This document shows, piece by piece, positions 50,511 to 58,219 of a stretch of 64,000 nt of DNA. The position numbers and the translations under genes are program-made. Every line of letters begins with the position of its first letter. The first letter of the stretch is position 1. The stretch is from Candidatus Coatesiibacteriota bacterium. Lineage in GTDB: Bacteria > RBG-13-66-14 > B26-G2 > JAUVZD01. Under the pieces are notes generated by a model, which was given only the letters and a program-made list of their open reading frames with translations, was not told where the DNA came from and made no database searches. The stretch is taken from contig JAUVZD010000007.1 in the NCBI GenBank assembly GCA_030602715.1, positions 77,581-141,580 of the forward strand. Reading direction: 5' to 3'.

Positions 50511-51590
50511 ATGAGCAAAAGAATCGTGGTTATAATGGCTGGCGGAAAGGGCGAGCGTTTCTGGCCCCTCTCCCGAAACACTCGTCCCAAGCAGTTCCTG
50601 CGCCTATTGGGAAAAAACACCCTTCTGGAGATGACCCTGGATCTAGCTGTCACAATCCCTAGCGTGGAACAGGTCTGGGTAGTCACCGGAAAGAATATGG
50701 TAGAGCAAATCCGCTCCATCTGTCCCGAGCTTCCCCCGGAAAACATTCTGCTTGAACCGGTGGGGCGCAACTCAGCCCCCTGTCTGGGGCTTGCCGCCAT
50801 CAACGCCAAAAAGCGCCTGGGGGCGGAGACGACCATGTTAGCCATGCCCGCTGACGGACTGATTGAGGACAAAGAAGGTTTTGTCAGGCGGGCGGAGGTA
50901 GCCTTCAGCGCCGCCGAGAGCGGTGATTGGCTCTTGACTTTCGGCATCAAGCCCACCCGCCCGGAGACCGGCTACGGCTATCTGGAGCTGGGAGAGGCGC
51001 TGGATGAGGAGAGGGGAATCTACCGGATAAAACGTTTCCACGAGAAGCCCGACTTTATAGATGCAAAGAGATATCATGCCTCCGATGAGTTCCTGTGGAA
51101 CAGCGGAATGTTCGCCTTCCGCGCCGACACCTTCCTCTCCGCAGTGAGCACGCACGCACCCGGGCTGGCTGAGGGACTTGCCAGGCTGGAGGAAGCCCTG
51201 GGCACCCCCGAATACCCAGCCCGCCTGGCGGAAATCTTTCCCACCCTGCCGGCGGAGTCGGTTGACTACGCCATAATGGAGAAGGCGGACAACATCCTGA
51301 CCGTCCACACCGACATCGGCTGGGACGACATCGGCAACTGGGACGCCCTGGACAGGCTGGTGGAGAAGGATGCGGACGGCAATGTGGTCGTCAATCGGGC
51401 GCTCACCGTTGAGAGCGGTGACAACATCATAGTCGGCGAAGATGTTACCATCGCCACTCTGGGTGTGGAGGGGCTGATTATCGTCGCCACCAAAGACGCC
51501 GTCCTGGTCACCCGTAAAGACCAGGGGCACAACATCCGCAAGCTGATAGAGAAAATTAAGGAAGACGACGAGCTGGAGGGGCTACTCTGA
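50511..51590 (+). CDS. manC: mannose-1-phosphate guanylyltransferase
   Basis: A 359-residue nucleotidyltransferase making GDP-mannose from mannose-1-phosphate and GTP for polysaccharide or glycolipid synthesis. Motifs: VIMAGGKGERFWPLSR and PKQFLRL (nucleotide binding), ENILLEPVGRNSAPCLGLAA, GYGYLELG, FHEKPD and WNSGMFAFR. It lacks the extra C-terminal isomerase domain of bifunctional ManC/AlgA. ATG 50511 was chosen over an upstream TTG; an AGGA site precedes it. Confidence 0.93.
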   Translation: MSKRIVVIMAGGKGERFWPLSRNTRPKQFLRLLGKNTLLEMTLDLAVTIPSVEQVWVVTGKNMVEQIRSICPELPPENILLEPVGRNSAPCLGLAAINAKKRLGAETTMLAMPADGLIEDKEGFVRRAEVAFSAAESGDWLLTFGIKPTRPETGYGYLELGEALDEERGIYRIKRFHEKPDFIDAKRYHASDEFLWNSGMFAFRADTFLSAVSTHAPGLAEGLARLEEALGTPEYPARLAEIFPTLPAESVDYAIMEKADNILTVHTDIGWDDIGNWDALDRLVEKDADGNVVVNRALTVESGDNIIVGEDVTIATLGVEGLIIVATKDAVLVTRKDQGHNIRKLIEKIKEDDELEGLL

Positions 51591-51640
51591 GGACGGAAGG
51601 TAAAGGCGAGGGGAAGGGAATCTTCCGTCGCCTGCGCCGT

Positions 51641-52396
51641 ATGCAGGAGGGTGAAGGAGGAGAGAAGCCCCCAAAGGAGGAGAACTCGGCTGACGGCAAG
51701 CGGATGGGTTTTCTGAACCATCTGGAGGAGCTACGCAAGGCTCTACTGCGCATCCTGCTCACCCTCGTTTCGGGCACTATCGTATGCTTCTACTTCGCCC
51801 GCCAACTATTAACCTTCATAACACACCCCGCCGGCATTGTTTTACAATATATCACCCCCTTTGAGGCTTTCTTCGCCCAGCTGAAGGTGGCATTCGCCCT
51901 TGGTCTCTACATCACCCTACCGCTCAACGCCTTCTTCCTCTGGCAGTTCATCGCCCCAGCCATCCACCGCCGACGCAAAGCCTTCATCGTCCCCTTCATG
52001 GTCTTCATCTTCATCTTCTTCACCGTCGGTGCGGCTTTCGCCTATTACATCCTGCCGGTCACCATGAAGTTCTTCCGCAGTTTTGAGATGGAGGGGACTC
52101 TTGAAGCCCACTGGACCATCGGGCGTTATGTGGACTTCGTCCTGCGCATGCTCATCGGCTTCGGGATGGTCTTTGAGGGACCGGTGGTGGTCTTCTTCCT
52201 TGCTAGGATGGGGATACTCTCAGCGGGGACAATGCTTTCCAAGTGGAAGTGGTTTATACTGGGGATATTCATCCTGGCTGCGGTAATCACCCCGGGACAG
52301 GATGTCTTCAGTATGATGCTATTGGCGGCGCCTCTGGTGGCGCTCTATTTCATATCCATCCTGGTCGCCTGGCTGGCTTACCCCAAGCGGAGATAA
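51641..52396 (+). CDS. tatC: twin-arginine translocase subunit TatC
   Basis: 251 residues. A charged N-terminal extension (~20 residues) precedes the TatC core GFLNHLEELRKALLRILL, which binds the twin-arginine motif. Six membrane helices follow, with ITPFEAFFAQLKVAFALG, the proline-rich LPLNAFFLWQFIAPAIHRRR loop, and AVITPGQDVFSMMLLAAPL at the end. It exports folded proteins with TatA, which is not nearby. Start chosen at the ATG in the extension; ATG 51704 at the core is also possible, and neither has a clear ribosome site. It follows the guanylyltransferase by 50 bp. Confidence 0.95.
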   Translation: MQEGEGGEKPPKEENSADGKRMGFLNHLEELRKALLRILLTLVSGTIVCFYFARQLLTFITHPAGIVLQYITPFEAFFAQLKVAFALGLYITLPLNAFFLWQFIAPAIHRRRKAFIVPFMVFIFIFFTVGAAFAYYILPVTMKFFRSFEMEGTLEAHWTIGRYVDFVLRMLIGFGMVFEGPVVVFFLARMGILSAGTMLSKWKWFILGIFILAAVITPGQDVFSMMLLAAPLVALYFISILVAWLAYPKRR

Positions 52397-52450
52397 TAAT
52401 ATAGCGGAGATAATAAAATCCCCGCTACAACTCAACCAGCGGCTAAGACC

Positions 52451-53635
52451 TCACATCACCACATCAAATTCCCCCTCAAAGAGATAGTCCTCTATCCCCT
52501 CCTTGCCCAGAAACTCCATCACCGGCTCCTCCTCCAGCAGGTCGTCTATCTCTGCCGACCCATCGGAGAGAGTAACCCGCACCTCAAAGGTATGGTGCGC
52601 CTCGCCCAACAGCCCCTCGCCGAAATCAACCCACACTGCAAGCACCCGCACCAAAACCACCACCGCCTCCCCGTCGTCGCGCAGTTTAGTCGCAGACTCA
52701 ACACGATATGCGCTCAAGCGTTGCTCGGAAACTTTACCGAAGTAAGCCACAGCCCCATCCACACCTCCATACCCGGCAATCAGATTGTTGCTTGCCAGGG
52801 CTAGGCACTCCTCTCCTCTGTGGTTTATCCAGGCGCTCATGAACCGCTCCACAGCGTTACGAGAAATCTCCAGGACCACACCCAGCAGGTCGCTGTAGGC
52901 ACTCACCCCCTCGCTCTTTAGCAGTTCACCAAGCGACTTTGCCTCATCCATTAGTTCCTCCGCCCTCTCCTCCATCTCCCCCTGAATGAGACCCACCTCC
53001 CGCTTATATTGATAATTCTGATAGAGAATCAAGCCGACCCCAAGCATCAATATGACTACGGCGATAAATATCGGCACCGCACGCCGGGAGTAGGGGATGA
53101 CCATCACCGCAAGCAGAACCACCCCGCCCGCAAGAAGGGGCCACAACACAGAAAGCAGGGAGGCGGGGCTTCTCTTCATGCGAAAGACCGTCCCCTCTCC
53201 GCTCAGACGGGGGAACTCCACTCCATCCGGGGGCTCCTCTCCGGCGGTGACCGTTATGCTTTGATAGCCCCGCCGTTCACATCTTATCTCCGCTATGAGC
53301 TTCCCCTTGTATCCCGAGGGACCGAAGGCTCCCCCCTGGGCATCATATCCAAGCAGACCGGGTTCCCCCATATCCAGCAGGACCAGGTGAGCCAGACCGT
53401 CGCTTCCGCTAGCCCCCTCAACCGACACCCCGGAGTAAACTCGGGCCTGGAGGTCGGCGAAATCAATATCCTGATAGGTGACGGTTATGAGTGCATCGCT
53501 CAAAGGGTTCCCCTCCGCATCCAGGATGACGAAGGTATAGACCCCCTCAAGCCCGGAAGCCCACACCGCCCCGGCAAAGGAGAGCAGGGTCAAAAATCCG
53601 ACCAGGAAGGTCAAGTGTCGGCGAACTCCTCTCAT
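52451..53635 (-). CDS. membrane protein with N-terminal Ig-like domain and periplasmic tail, unknown
   Basis: 394 residues. Signal peptide (1-26, ending AVWAS), then an Ig/carboxypeptidase-regulatory-like module (GVYTFVILDAEGNPLSDALITVTY ... GYQSITVTAG). Two membrane helices follow (~residues 160-180 and ~188-208), then a long helical region (EMEERAEELMDEAKSLGELL) and a C-terminal alpha-beta domain (~260-394) reminiscent of an NTF2/SnoaL-like fold (FMSAWINHRGEECLALASNNLI ... VLAVWVDFGEGLLGEAHHTFEVRVTL). I do not recognise it as a whole. A GAGGGAAAGG site fixes ATG 53635. Converges with tatC. Confidence 0.72.
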   Translation of the reverse strand: MRGVRRHLTFLVGFLTLLSFAGAVWASGLEGVYTFVILDAEGNPLSDALITVTYQDIDFADLQARVYSGVSVEGASGSDGLAHLVLLDMGEPGLLGYDAQGGAFGPSGYKGKLIAEIRCERRGYQSITVTAGEEPPDGVEFPRLSGEGTVFRMKRSPASLLSVLWPLLAGGVVLLAVMVIPYSRRAVPIFIAVVILMLGVGLILYQNYQYKREVGLIQGEMEERAEELMDEAKSLGELLKSEGVSAYSDLLGVVLEISRNAVERFMSAWINHRGEECLALASNNLIAGYGGVDGAVAYFGKVSEQRLSAYRVESATKLRDDGEAVVVLVRVLAVWVDFGEGLLGEAHHTFEVRVTLSDGSAEIDDLLEEEPVMEFLGKEGIEDYLFEGEFDVVM

Positions 53636-53826
53636 GGTCCTTTCCCTCACAATCCAATGATATACAAATTCTGGCAGAAGTAAACCGTAAAAAGGGCGGG
53701 CAGGCATTATTTGGCTTTACATGCTTTCCGCTTATGCTATCATAATCCCCAAATTGATAAAATTCTCACAATCTTCCCCTCCCCCCAAATAAAGCTCTGC
53801 CCAGAGGGAAAGAGAGCTTCCTGGAT

Positions 53827-55038
53827 ATGTCCATAATACTGGTGGTCAATGTCGGTTCCTCCTCGGTGAAGTATCAGCTCATAGACATGGGCAAGGACAA
53901 ACCAGTCCGCCTTGCCAGAGGTTTGGTGGAGCGCATCGGGCTGGACAGCTCCATTCACACCTACATCCCTTTAGACGGAGAGATGATGCGCAAAGAGCTG
54001 GAGGTCCCCGACCACAGCAAGGCAATTGAGGTCGCCCTGGAGACCCTCCTTGACCCCGATGTGGGCGTGATCGCCGACAGGGGGGAGATAGCCGCCGTCG
54101 GTCATCGTGTGGTGCACGGGGGGGAGAAGTTCTCCTCCTCCACCATCATCAACGACGAAGTAATGGAGCAAATAATGGAATGCCGGCGCCTGGCTCCACT
54201 GCACAACCCCCACAACATAAAGGGCATTGAGGCTTGCCGACGGCTCTTTCCCCACACACCACAAGTAGCGGTCTTTGACACCGCCTTCCATCAGAGCATG
54301 CCCCCCCACGCCTTCCTCTACGCCCTCCCCCACGAGCTATACACCGAGCAGGGGGTGCGCAGATACGGCTTCCACGGCTCAAGCCACCGCTTCGTTGCCC
54401 GGGAAGCGGCACGGGAGCTGGGCAGACCTCTCTCCGAGCTGAAACTGATCACCGTCCATCTGGGAAACGGCTGCTCCATAACCGCTGTGCAGGGCGGGGC
54501 ATCCATGGACACCTCCATGGGTCTAACACCGCTGGAGGGTCTGGTAATGGGCACCCGCTCGGGGGACATAGACCCGGCCATACCTTTGATGCTGATGCGC
54601 ACTTCGGGAATCCATACCGAGGGGATGGAGCGGATATTGAACCGCAAGAGCGGAATTCTGGGGCTCTCGGGAATCGGAAGCGACATGCGGGAGATTGAGG
54701 AAGCTGTAGAGGCGGGGGACGAAGCCGGCATCCGCACCCTTGAGGTCTTCTGCTATCGGATTAAGAAATACATCGGCGCCTATATGACGGTTCTGGGCGG
54801 ATTGGACGCCCTGGTCTTTACCGGCGGAATCGGCGAAAACTCCATGGTGGTGCGGCAAAAATCCACCGCGGGTCTGGAGTTTCTGGGCATCCATCTTGAC
54901 CATGAGCAAAACCGGAGGCTCAACCGCAGTCGCGGGCGGATAAGCAGGCAAGATTCACCGGTGGCGGTCTTCATCATCCCCACCGACGAGGAGCTGGTGA
55001 TAGCCGAGGACACCTACGCCCTCCTGGGCGGGGGCTAG
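53827..55038 (+). CDS. ackA: acetate kinase
   Basis: A 403-residue enzyme making ATP and acetate from acetyl phosphate, the last step of acetate fermentation. Motifs: VVNVGSSSVKYQL, VGHRVVHGGEKFSSS, VFDTAFHQSMPPHAFLYALP, GFHGSSHRFVAREAA, TVHLGNGCSITAVQGGASMDTSMGLTPLEGLVMGTRSGDIDPAI and FTGGIGENS. No phosphotransacetylase gene is nearby. Its final ~60 codons plus the downstream intergenic DNA are duplicated ~1.9 kb further on. Confidence 0.97.
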   Translation: MSIILVVNVGSSSVKYQLIDMGKDKPVRLARGLVERIGLDSSIHTYIPLDGEMMRKELEVPDHSKAIEVALETLLDPDVGVIADRGEIAAVGHRVVHGGEKFSSSTIINDEVMEQIMECRRLAPLHNPHNIKGIEACRRLFPHTPQVAVFDTAFHQSMPPHAFLYALPHELYTEQGVRRYGFHGSSHRFVAREAARELGRPLSELKLITVHLGNGCSITAVQGGASMDTSMGLTPLEGLVMGTRSGDIDPAIPLMLMRTSGIHTEGMERILNRKSGILGLSGIGSDMREIEEAVEAGDEAGIRTLEVFCYRIKKYIGAYMTVLGGLDALVFTGGIGENSMVVRQKSTAGLEFLGIHLDHEQNRRLNRSRGRISRQDSPVAVFIIPTDEELVIAEDTYALLGGG

Positions 55039-55158
55039 GGGAAATTTCCTCTTTTGGAGTTATTTTCGGGTGTTACATCTGTGGGGGTATCGGGGCGGAT
55101 ATTATACCGTTAAACTTAAGACCCATCCATCAATTGAACAGAGCCCTTAAATTACCCA
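54856..55158 (+). repeat. 303-bp direct repeat, copy 1 (ackA 3' end, intergenic, remnant tail)
   Basis: Covers the last ~60 codons of ackA, its stop, the spacer and the minus-strand codons for SLGNLRALFN plus a stop. Copy 2 has the same length, so the two align with base substitutions but without a net indel. The minus-strand tail in copy 1 has lost its gene body: upstream of the tail the frame reads through unrelated DNA. The rest of the 55039-55375 gap is this repeat, ~100 bp of unremarkable DNA and a promoter. Confidence 0.9.
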
Positions 55159-55256
55159 ATGAATCCTGTCCACCACAACACGCGTGGGGAATACTAACAC
55201 ACCACCCGTAACCCACCTGTCAGTTTTTATTCTGACCGCAAACAAATGAATACCAC

Positions 55257-55285
55257 TTGACAAGCGGAGATTTTTATATTAATAT
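55257..55285 (+). promoter_or_regulatory. promoter of the propeller gene between the repeats
   Basis: TTGACA (55257-55262), a 17-bp spacer and TAATAT (55280-55285). The leader is ~85 nt, with an ACGAGGAGG site before ATG 55376. Confidence 0.8.
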
Positions 55286-55375
55286 GTAAGTAGGGCGGCG
55301 GGCACTTTTTAGATTACCAAAGAACCTGAAAGTTCCTATCTAGCTTGCTCTTTAAAATCTAACGAGGAGGATAAG

Positions 55376-56572
55376 ATGAGTAAGCAACTCAAAAAAACAT
55401 CCCTTGTTGGGATGGTTATGCTCTTTTTGGCAATCCCCCTCTTTGCCCAACCACCTGACATCCTGTGGACGAAGACGTACGGTGGGGAAGGCACGGAGGA
55501 GGGTTATACTGTTCTCGAAACCTCGGATGGCGGGTATATCATCTCAGGGTGGACAACCTCCTACGGTGCAGGTGAGATGGATGTTTACCTTATCAAGACC
55601 GATGCTGACGGTAATTTGTTGTGGGAAAAGACCTTCGGTGGCGAATCGTGGGATCAGGGCCTTGAGATGTGTCAAACCTCTGATGGTGGATACGCAATAA
55701 CCGGCAAGTCGGCCTCGTTCAATATGGAGGAGGAATTTGAGTTCCCTGCCATGATGTTTGACGCTTACCTGGTAAAGACCGATGCTGACGGTAATCTGTT
55801 GTGGGAAAAGACCTACGGTGGCGAATCTATGGATCAAGCATTTGGGATATGCGAGACCGCAGACAGCGGGTTGATTTTTACGGGCAGCAGCAACGACGAC
55901 GTTTATCTTGTGAAGACCGACGCTGAAGGCGAGGTTGAGTGGGAGAAGACTTACGGCGGAGAACGGGCTGACTGGGGCCAAGGGGTGAGCCAGACAACTG
56001 ACGGCGGCTACATCATCTCAGGATGGACGAACTCCTACGGTGCAGGTGAGATAGATGCCTACTTTATAAAGACCGATGCCTCAGGCGACACGTTGTGGAC
56101 AAGTGTCTACGGAGGGGTAGCCATGGATTTTGCTGGTTCGGTATGTCAGAACCCTGATGGCTCCTACATCGCTTCAGGTATGACCGCATCCTTTGGTGAA
56201 GGCCGGAGTGATATGTGGCTTATAAAGCTCGATGCTAACGGTGACAGCCTGTGGACAAAGACATACGGCGGCGAAGGCTCGGAGGTGGCTTTTGACTACT
56301 GCTTCACCCCTGACGGAGGGTGTGTAATAGCGGCGATGACCGATTCTTACGGCTCCGGAGAAGGGGATGCTTACCTGGTAAAGATAGACGCCGAGGGTAA
56401 TCTCTTGTGGGAAAAAACCATGGGTGGCGAAGCCAAAGACGGTGCCTACTACGTGACCCAGACCGCAGACGGCGGTTTCATTGTCACCGGCTGGAACGCC
56501 TCAGAGGGAGCAGGCGCTGAGGACGTGTACCTCGTAAAGCTGGGACCCGATCCAGGAACCGGCGGGGAGTAG
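55376..56572 (+). CDS. secreted repeat protein, beta-propeller-like
   Basis: 398 residues. Signal peptide 1-24 (ending PLFAQ), then seven repeats of ~50 residues with the pattern W-x-K-T-(Y/F)-GGE-x-x-D/E-x-G-x-x-(V)-x-(E/Q)-T-x-DGGYI-(I/A)-SG-W/x-T-x-S-(F/Y)-G-AG-x-x-D-x-Y-L-(V/I)-K-TDA-x-GNLLWEKT. It is a common secreted domain of uncultured bacteria, with no known catalytic function. Some repeats are also nearly identical in DNA (the DADGNLLWEKT segments at ~55600 and ~55783), implying recent internal duplication. It ends without a sorting domain. Flanked by the 303-bp duplication. Confidence 0.88.
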   Translation: MSKQLKKTSLVGMVMLFLAIPLFAQPPDILWTKTYGGEGTEEGYTVLETSDGGYIISGWTTSYGAGEMDVYLIKTDADGNLLWEKTFGGESWDQGLEMCQTSDGGYAITGKSASFNMEEEFEFPAMMFDAYLVKTDADGNLLWEKTYGGESMDQAFGICETADSGLIFTGSSNDDVYLVKTDAEGEVEWEKTYGGERADWGQGVSQTTDGGYIISGWTNSYGAGEIDAYFIKTDASGDTLWTSVYGGVAMDFAGSVCQNPDGSYIASGMTASFGEGRSDMWLIKLDANGDSLWTKTYGGEGSEVAFDYCFTPDGGCVIAAMTDSYGSGEGDAYLVKIDAEGNLLWEKTMGGEAKDGAYYVTQTADGGFIVTGWNASEGAGAEDVYLVKLGPDPGTGGE

Positions 56573-56759
56573 CATTCCGATTATGACTCTGAGTTGAATC
56601 CGTGCCAGGAGGTAATCCCAATTATCTAACAATAAAAACACAGAGCGGCGAGGTTAATGGTGTTGAGATAATATCATTTCCATAAGCCTCGCAGGGCAAC
56701 GTTCGCGACCTGTGAATGTCCTTATCTGGGTGATTTATCGCATTTCCTTTTCGTTCCGC

Positions 56760-56942
56760 CAAAAATCCACCGCCGGTATGGAGTTTCTGGGCATCCATCT
56801 TGACCAGGAGCAAAACCGGAGGCTCAACAGCAGTCGGGGGCGGATAAGCAGGCAAGATTCACCGGTGGCGGTCTTCATCATCCCCACCGACGAGGAGCTG
56901 GTGATAGCCGAGGACACCTACGCACTGCTGGGCGGGGGCTAG
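56760..56942 (+). pseudogene. ackA 3' fragment (about 60 C-terminal codons)
   Basis: Encodes the KSTAG-EFLGIHLD...LVIAEDTYALLGGG end of acetate kinase with only a few substitutions against the intact gene (for example H to Q, R to S). The reading frame is kept and can be extended to an upstream start at 56712, but the protein would lack everything catalytic. Confidence 0.88.
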
Positions 56943-57062
56943 GGGAATTTTCCTCTTTTGGAGTTATTTTCGGGTGTTACATATGTGGGGGTATCGGGGC
57001 GGATATAATAAAGTTAACCATAAAGCCCATCCATCAATTGAACAGAGCCCTTAAATTACCCA
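56760..57062 (+). repeat. 303-bp direct repeat, copy 2
   Basis: Matches 54856-55158 over its whole length. Its left part is a promoterless fragment of the ackA 3' end; its right edge is the true 3' end of the secreted-protein gene at 57034-57534. The gap 56573-57033 holds this repeat and ~190 bp of unremarkable DNA. Confidence 0.9.
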
Positions 57063-57534
57063 GAGACTTCGGTTCCACACCTGTATTAGTAAACCTATCA
57101 ACCCAACTGTTATCCTCGTCAAATATAACCCAGCCTTCACCTTCAGGGATAGTGTTAAGAAGTATTAATTCATATCCCTCTCCATGTTCAGAGTAAAAAC
57201 CGCAGTCAAATTGCTCCTCTATGTAGGTATCACCAGGATTAATATCAAAGTAAAAATCAGCATAATCATCGTAATCATAAACAATAAAATGAAAATTTAG
57301 TACATTCGTATTAACTAAGGTGTTTTCAGAGAGATATATACCTATCTGGATATAATCCAAATAAGCAGATGGTTCATTTTGACCATCCTCACCATAGTCC
57401 CAATTGTAGTGCCACCTTGGATAATCCTCCAAATCCCAGTCCCAATAGGTGTCTGTAAAGTCGTAGTCCGCCGGGGCTTGCGCCGCGGTCAGGCTTATTG
57501 CCAATACCGCTAAAGCTATAATTGTGGTTTTCAT
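57034..57534 (-). CDS. small secreted acidic/aromatic protein with SLGNLRALFN tail
   Basis: 166 residues. Signal peptide 1-22 (ending AQAPA), then a domain very rich in Asp, Tyr and Trp (YDFTDTYWDWDLEDYPRW, IYLSENTLVNTN, VYDYDDYADFYFDINPGD), ending in VEPKSLGNLRALFN. It is probably a beta-sandwich envelope or surface protein. The tail is shared with the gene at 44989-45618 and may be a targeting or anchoring signal. AAGGAGG lies 6 nt before ATG 57534. The last ~10 codons lie inside the 303-bp repeat. Function unknown. Confidence 0.8.
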   Translation of the reverse strand: MKTTIIALAVLAISLTAAQAPADYDFTDTYWDWDLEDYPRWHYNWDYGEDGQNEPSAYLDYIQIGIYLSENTLVNTNVLNFHFIVYDYDDYADFYFDINPGDTYIEEQFDCGFYSEHGEGYELILLNTIPEGEGWVIFDEDNSWVDRFTNTGVEPKSLGNLRALFN

Positions 57535-57570
57535 TGCGGTCCTCCTTGGGTTTATCAATTCAACATATCT

Positions 57571-57636
57571 CTAAGGCTGGTGGCAAAATAAAAATGCCCC
57601 CACGATGACCATAAGGGCACAGGCGTATTTACTCAT
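57571..57636 (-). CDS. possible 21-residue hydrophobic peptide upstream of the secreted-protein gene
   Basis: An ATG at 57636 has a good AAGGAGG site 8 nt upstream and encodes MSKYACALMVIVGAFLFCHQP, a signal-peptide-like mini-protein with two cysteines. It lies in the leader of the 57034-57534 gene, 36 bp before its start. It could be a small membrane peptide, a leader peptide or chance. Confidence 0.35.
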   Translation of the reverse strand: MSKYACALMVIVGAFLFCHQP

Positions 57637-57752
57637 CCATCTCACCTCCTTATTAAAGATTGGACTTTATATCATCAAAATACCGGAAAAATTGCCATAT
57701 TCCACTCCTCTTGATAACAGATCAAACCTCAATATAATTAAAATACCTTATG

Positions 57753-57781
57753 AAATTACCATAAAAACTATGAGTTGTCAA
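57753..57781 (-). promoter_or_regulatory. promoter of the small secreted-protein gene (long leader)
   Basis: On the minus strand, TTGACA (57781-57776), a 17-bp spacer and TAATTT (57758-57753). The leader of ~210 nt holds the 21-codon ORF. The 57535-57961 gap otherwise contains only the opposing rpmF promoter. Confidence 0.7.
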
Positions 57782-57893
57782 GGTGTTCTATAATCCAGCA
57801 AATAATCTTTACTGCAAGTCCAAACATCCTTAAAACGCTCGGCGCCCCCCATTCCACCCCCTACCACAGACCACCATCCGCGCCCTTTTTACC

Positions 57894-57922
57894 TTGACTT
57901 TTCCACCCCTTTCCCCTATAAT
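57894..57922 (+). promoter_or_regulatory. promoter of the rpmF-plsX-fab operon
   Basis: TTGACT (57894-57899), a 17-bp spacer and perfect TATAAT (57917-57922), ~40 bp before ATG of rpmF. Confidence 0.9.
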
Positions 57923-57961
57923 CGCTGATTGACCGTCGCCTAGAAAGGGGGAGTGAGCGAG

Positions 57962-58162
57962 ATGGCATTACCCAAAAGACGCATCTCCAAACAGAGAAAG
58001 CGCAAACGCCGCACCCACTGGAAGCTGACCGCCCCTTCGCTGGTCCGCTGTTCCAACTGCGGTATCTATATAAAACCCCACCGGGTCTGCCCGGATTGTG
58101 GCTACTATCGGGGTCGGCCGGTGGTAGTCATCACCAAAGAGGAGAAAAAGGAGAAGAAGTAG
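57962..58162 (+). CDS. rpmF: 50S ribosomal protein L32, zinc-binding form
   Basis: 66 residues: [21 protein letters not shown] at the N-terminus and paired cysteines CSNC / CPDC (the C+ zinc form), a normal L32. The start was set at ATG 57962 to match the conserved MALPKR N-terminus; GTG three codons earlier is in frame. GGGGGAG precedes it. It heads the fatty-acid operon, the conserved arrangement that ties ribosome and lipid synthesis. Confidence 0.97.
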   Translation: MALPKRRISKQRKRKRRTHWKLTAPSLVRCSNCGIYIKPHRVCPDCGYYRGRPVVVITKEEKKEKK

Positions 58163-58219
58163 ACGGGTCTCCTCCACTAGCTGTATCTCTCTTCCGATCG
58201 GATACCGACCTACAACATC

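Noticed and set aside
55159-56759. Insertion sequence between the 303-bp repeats
   Set aside because: The only gene inside is a secreted repeat protein; there is no transposase and no terminal inverted repeats.
57605-57793. 62-codon plus-strand frame in the AT-rich part of the 57.6-57.8 kb gap
   Set aside because: It covers the minus-strand promoter and leader of the secreted-protein gene and has no ribosome site or family match.
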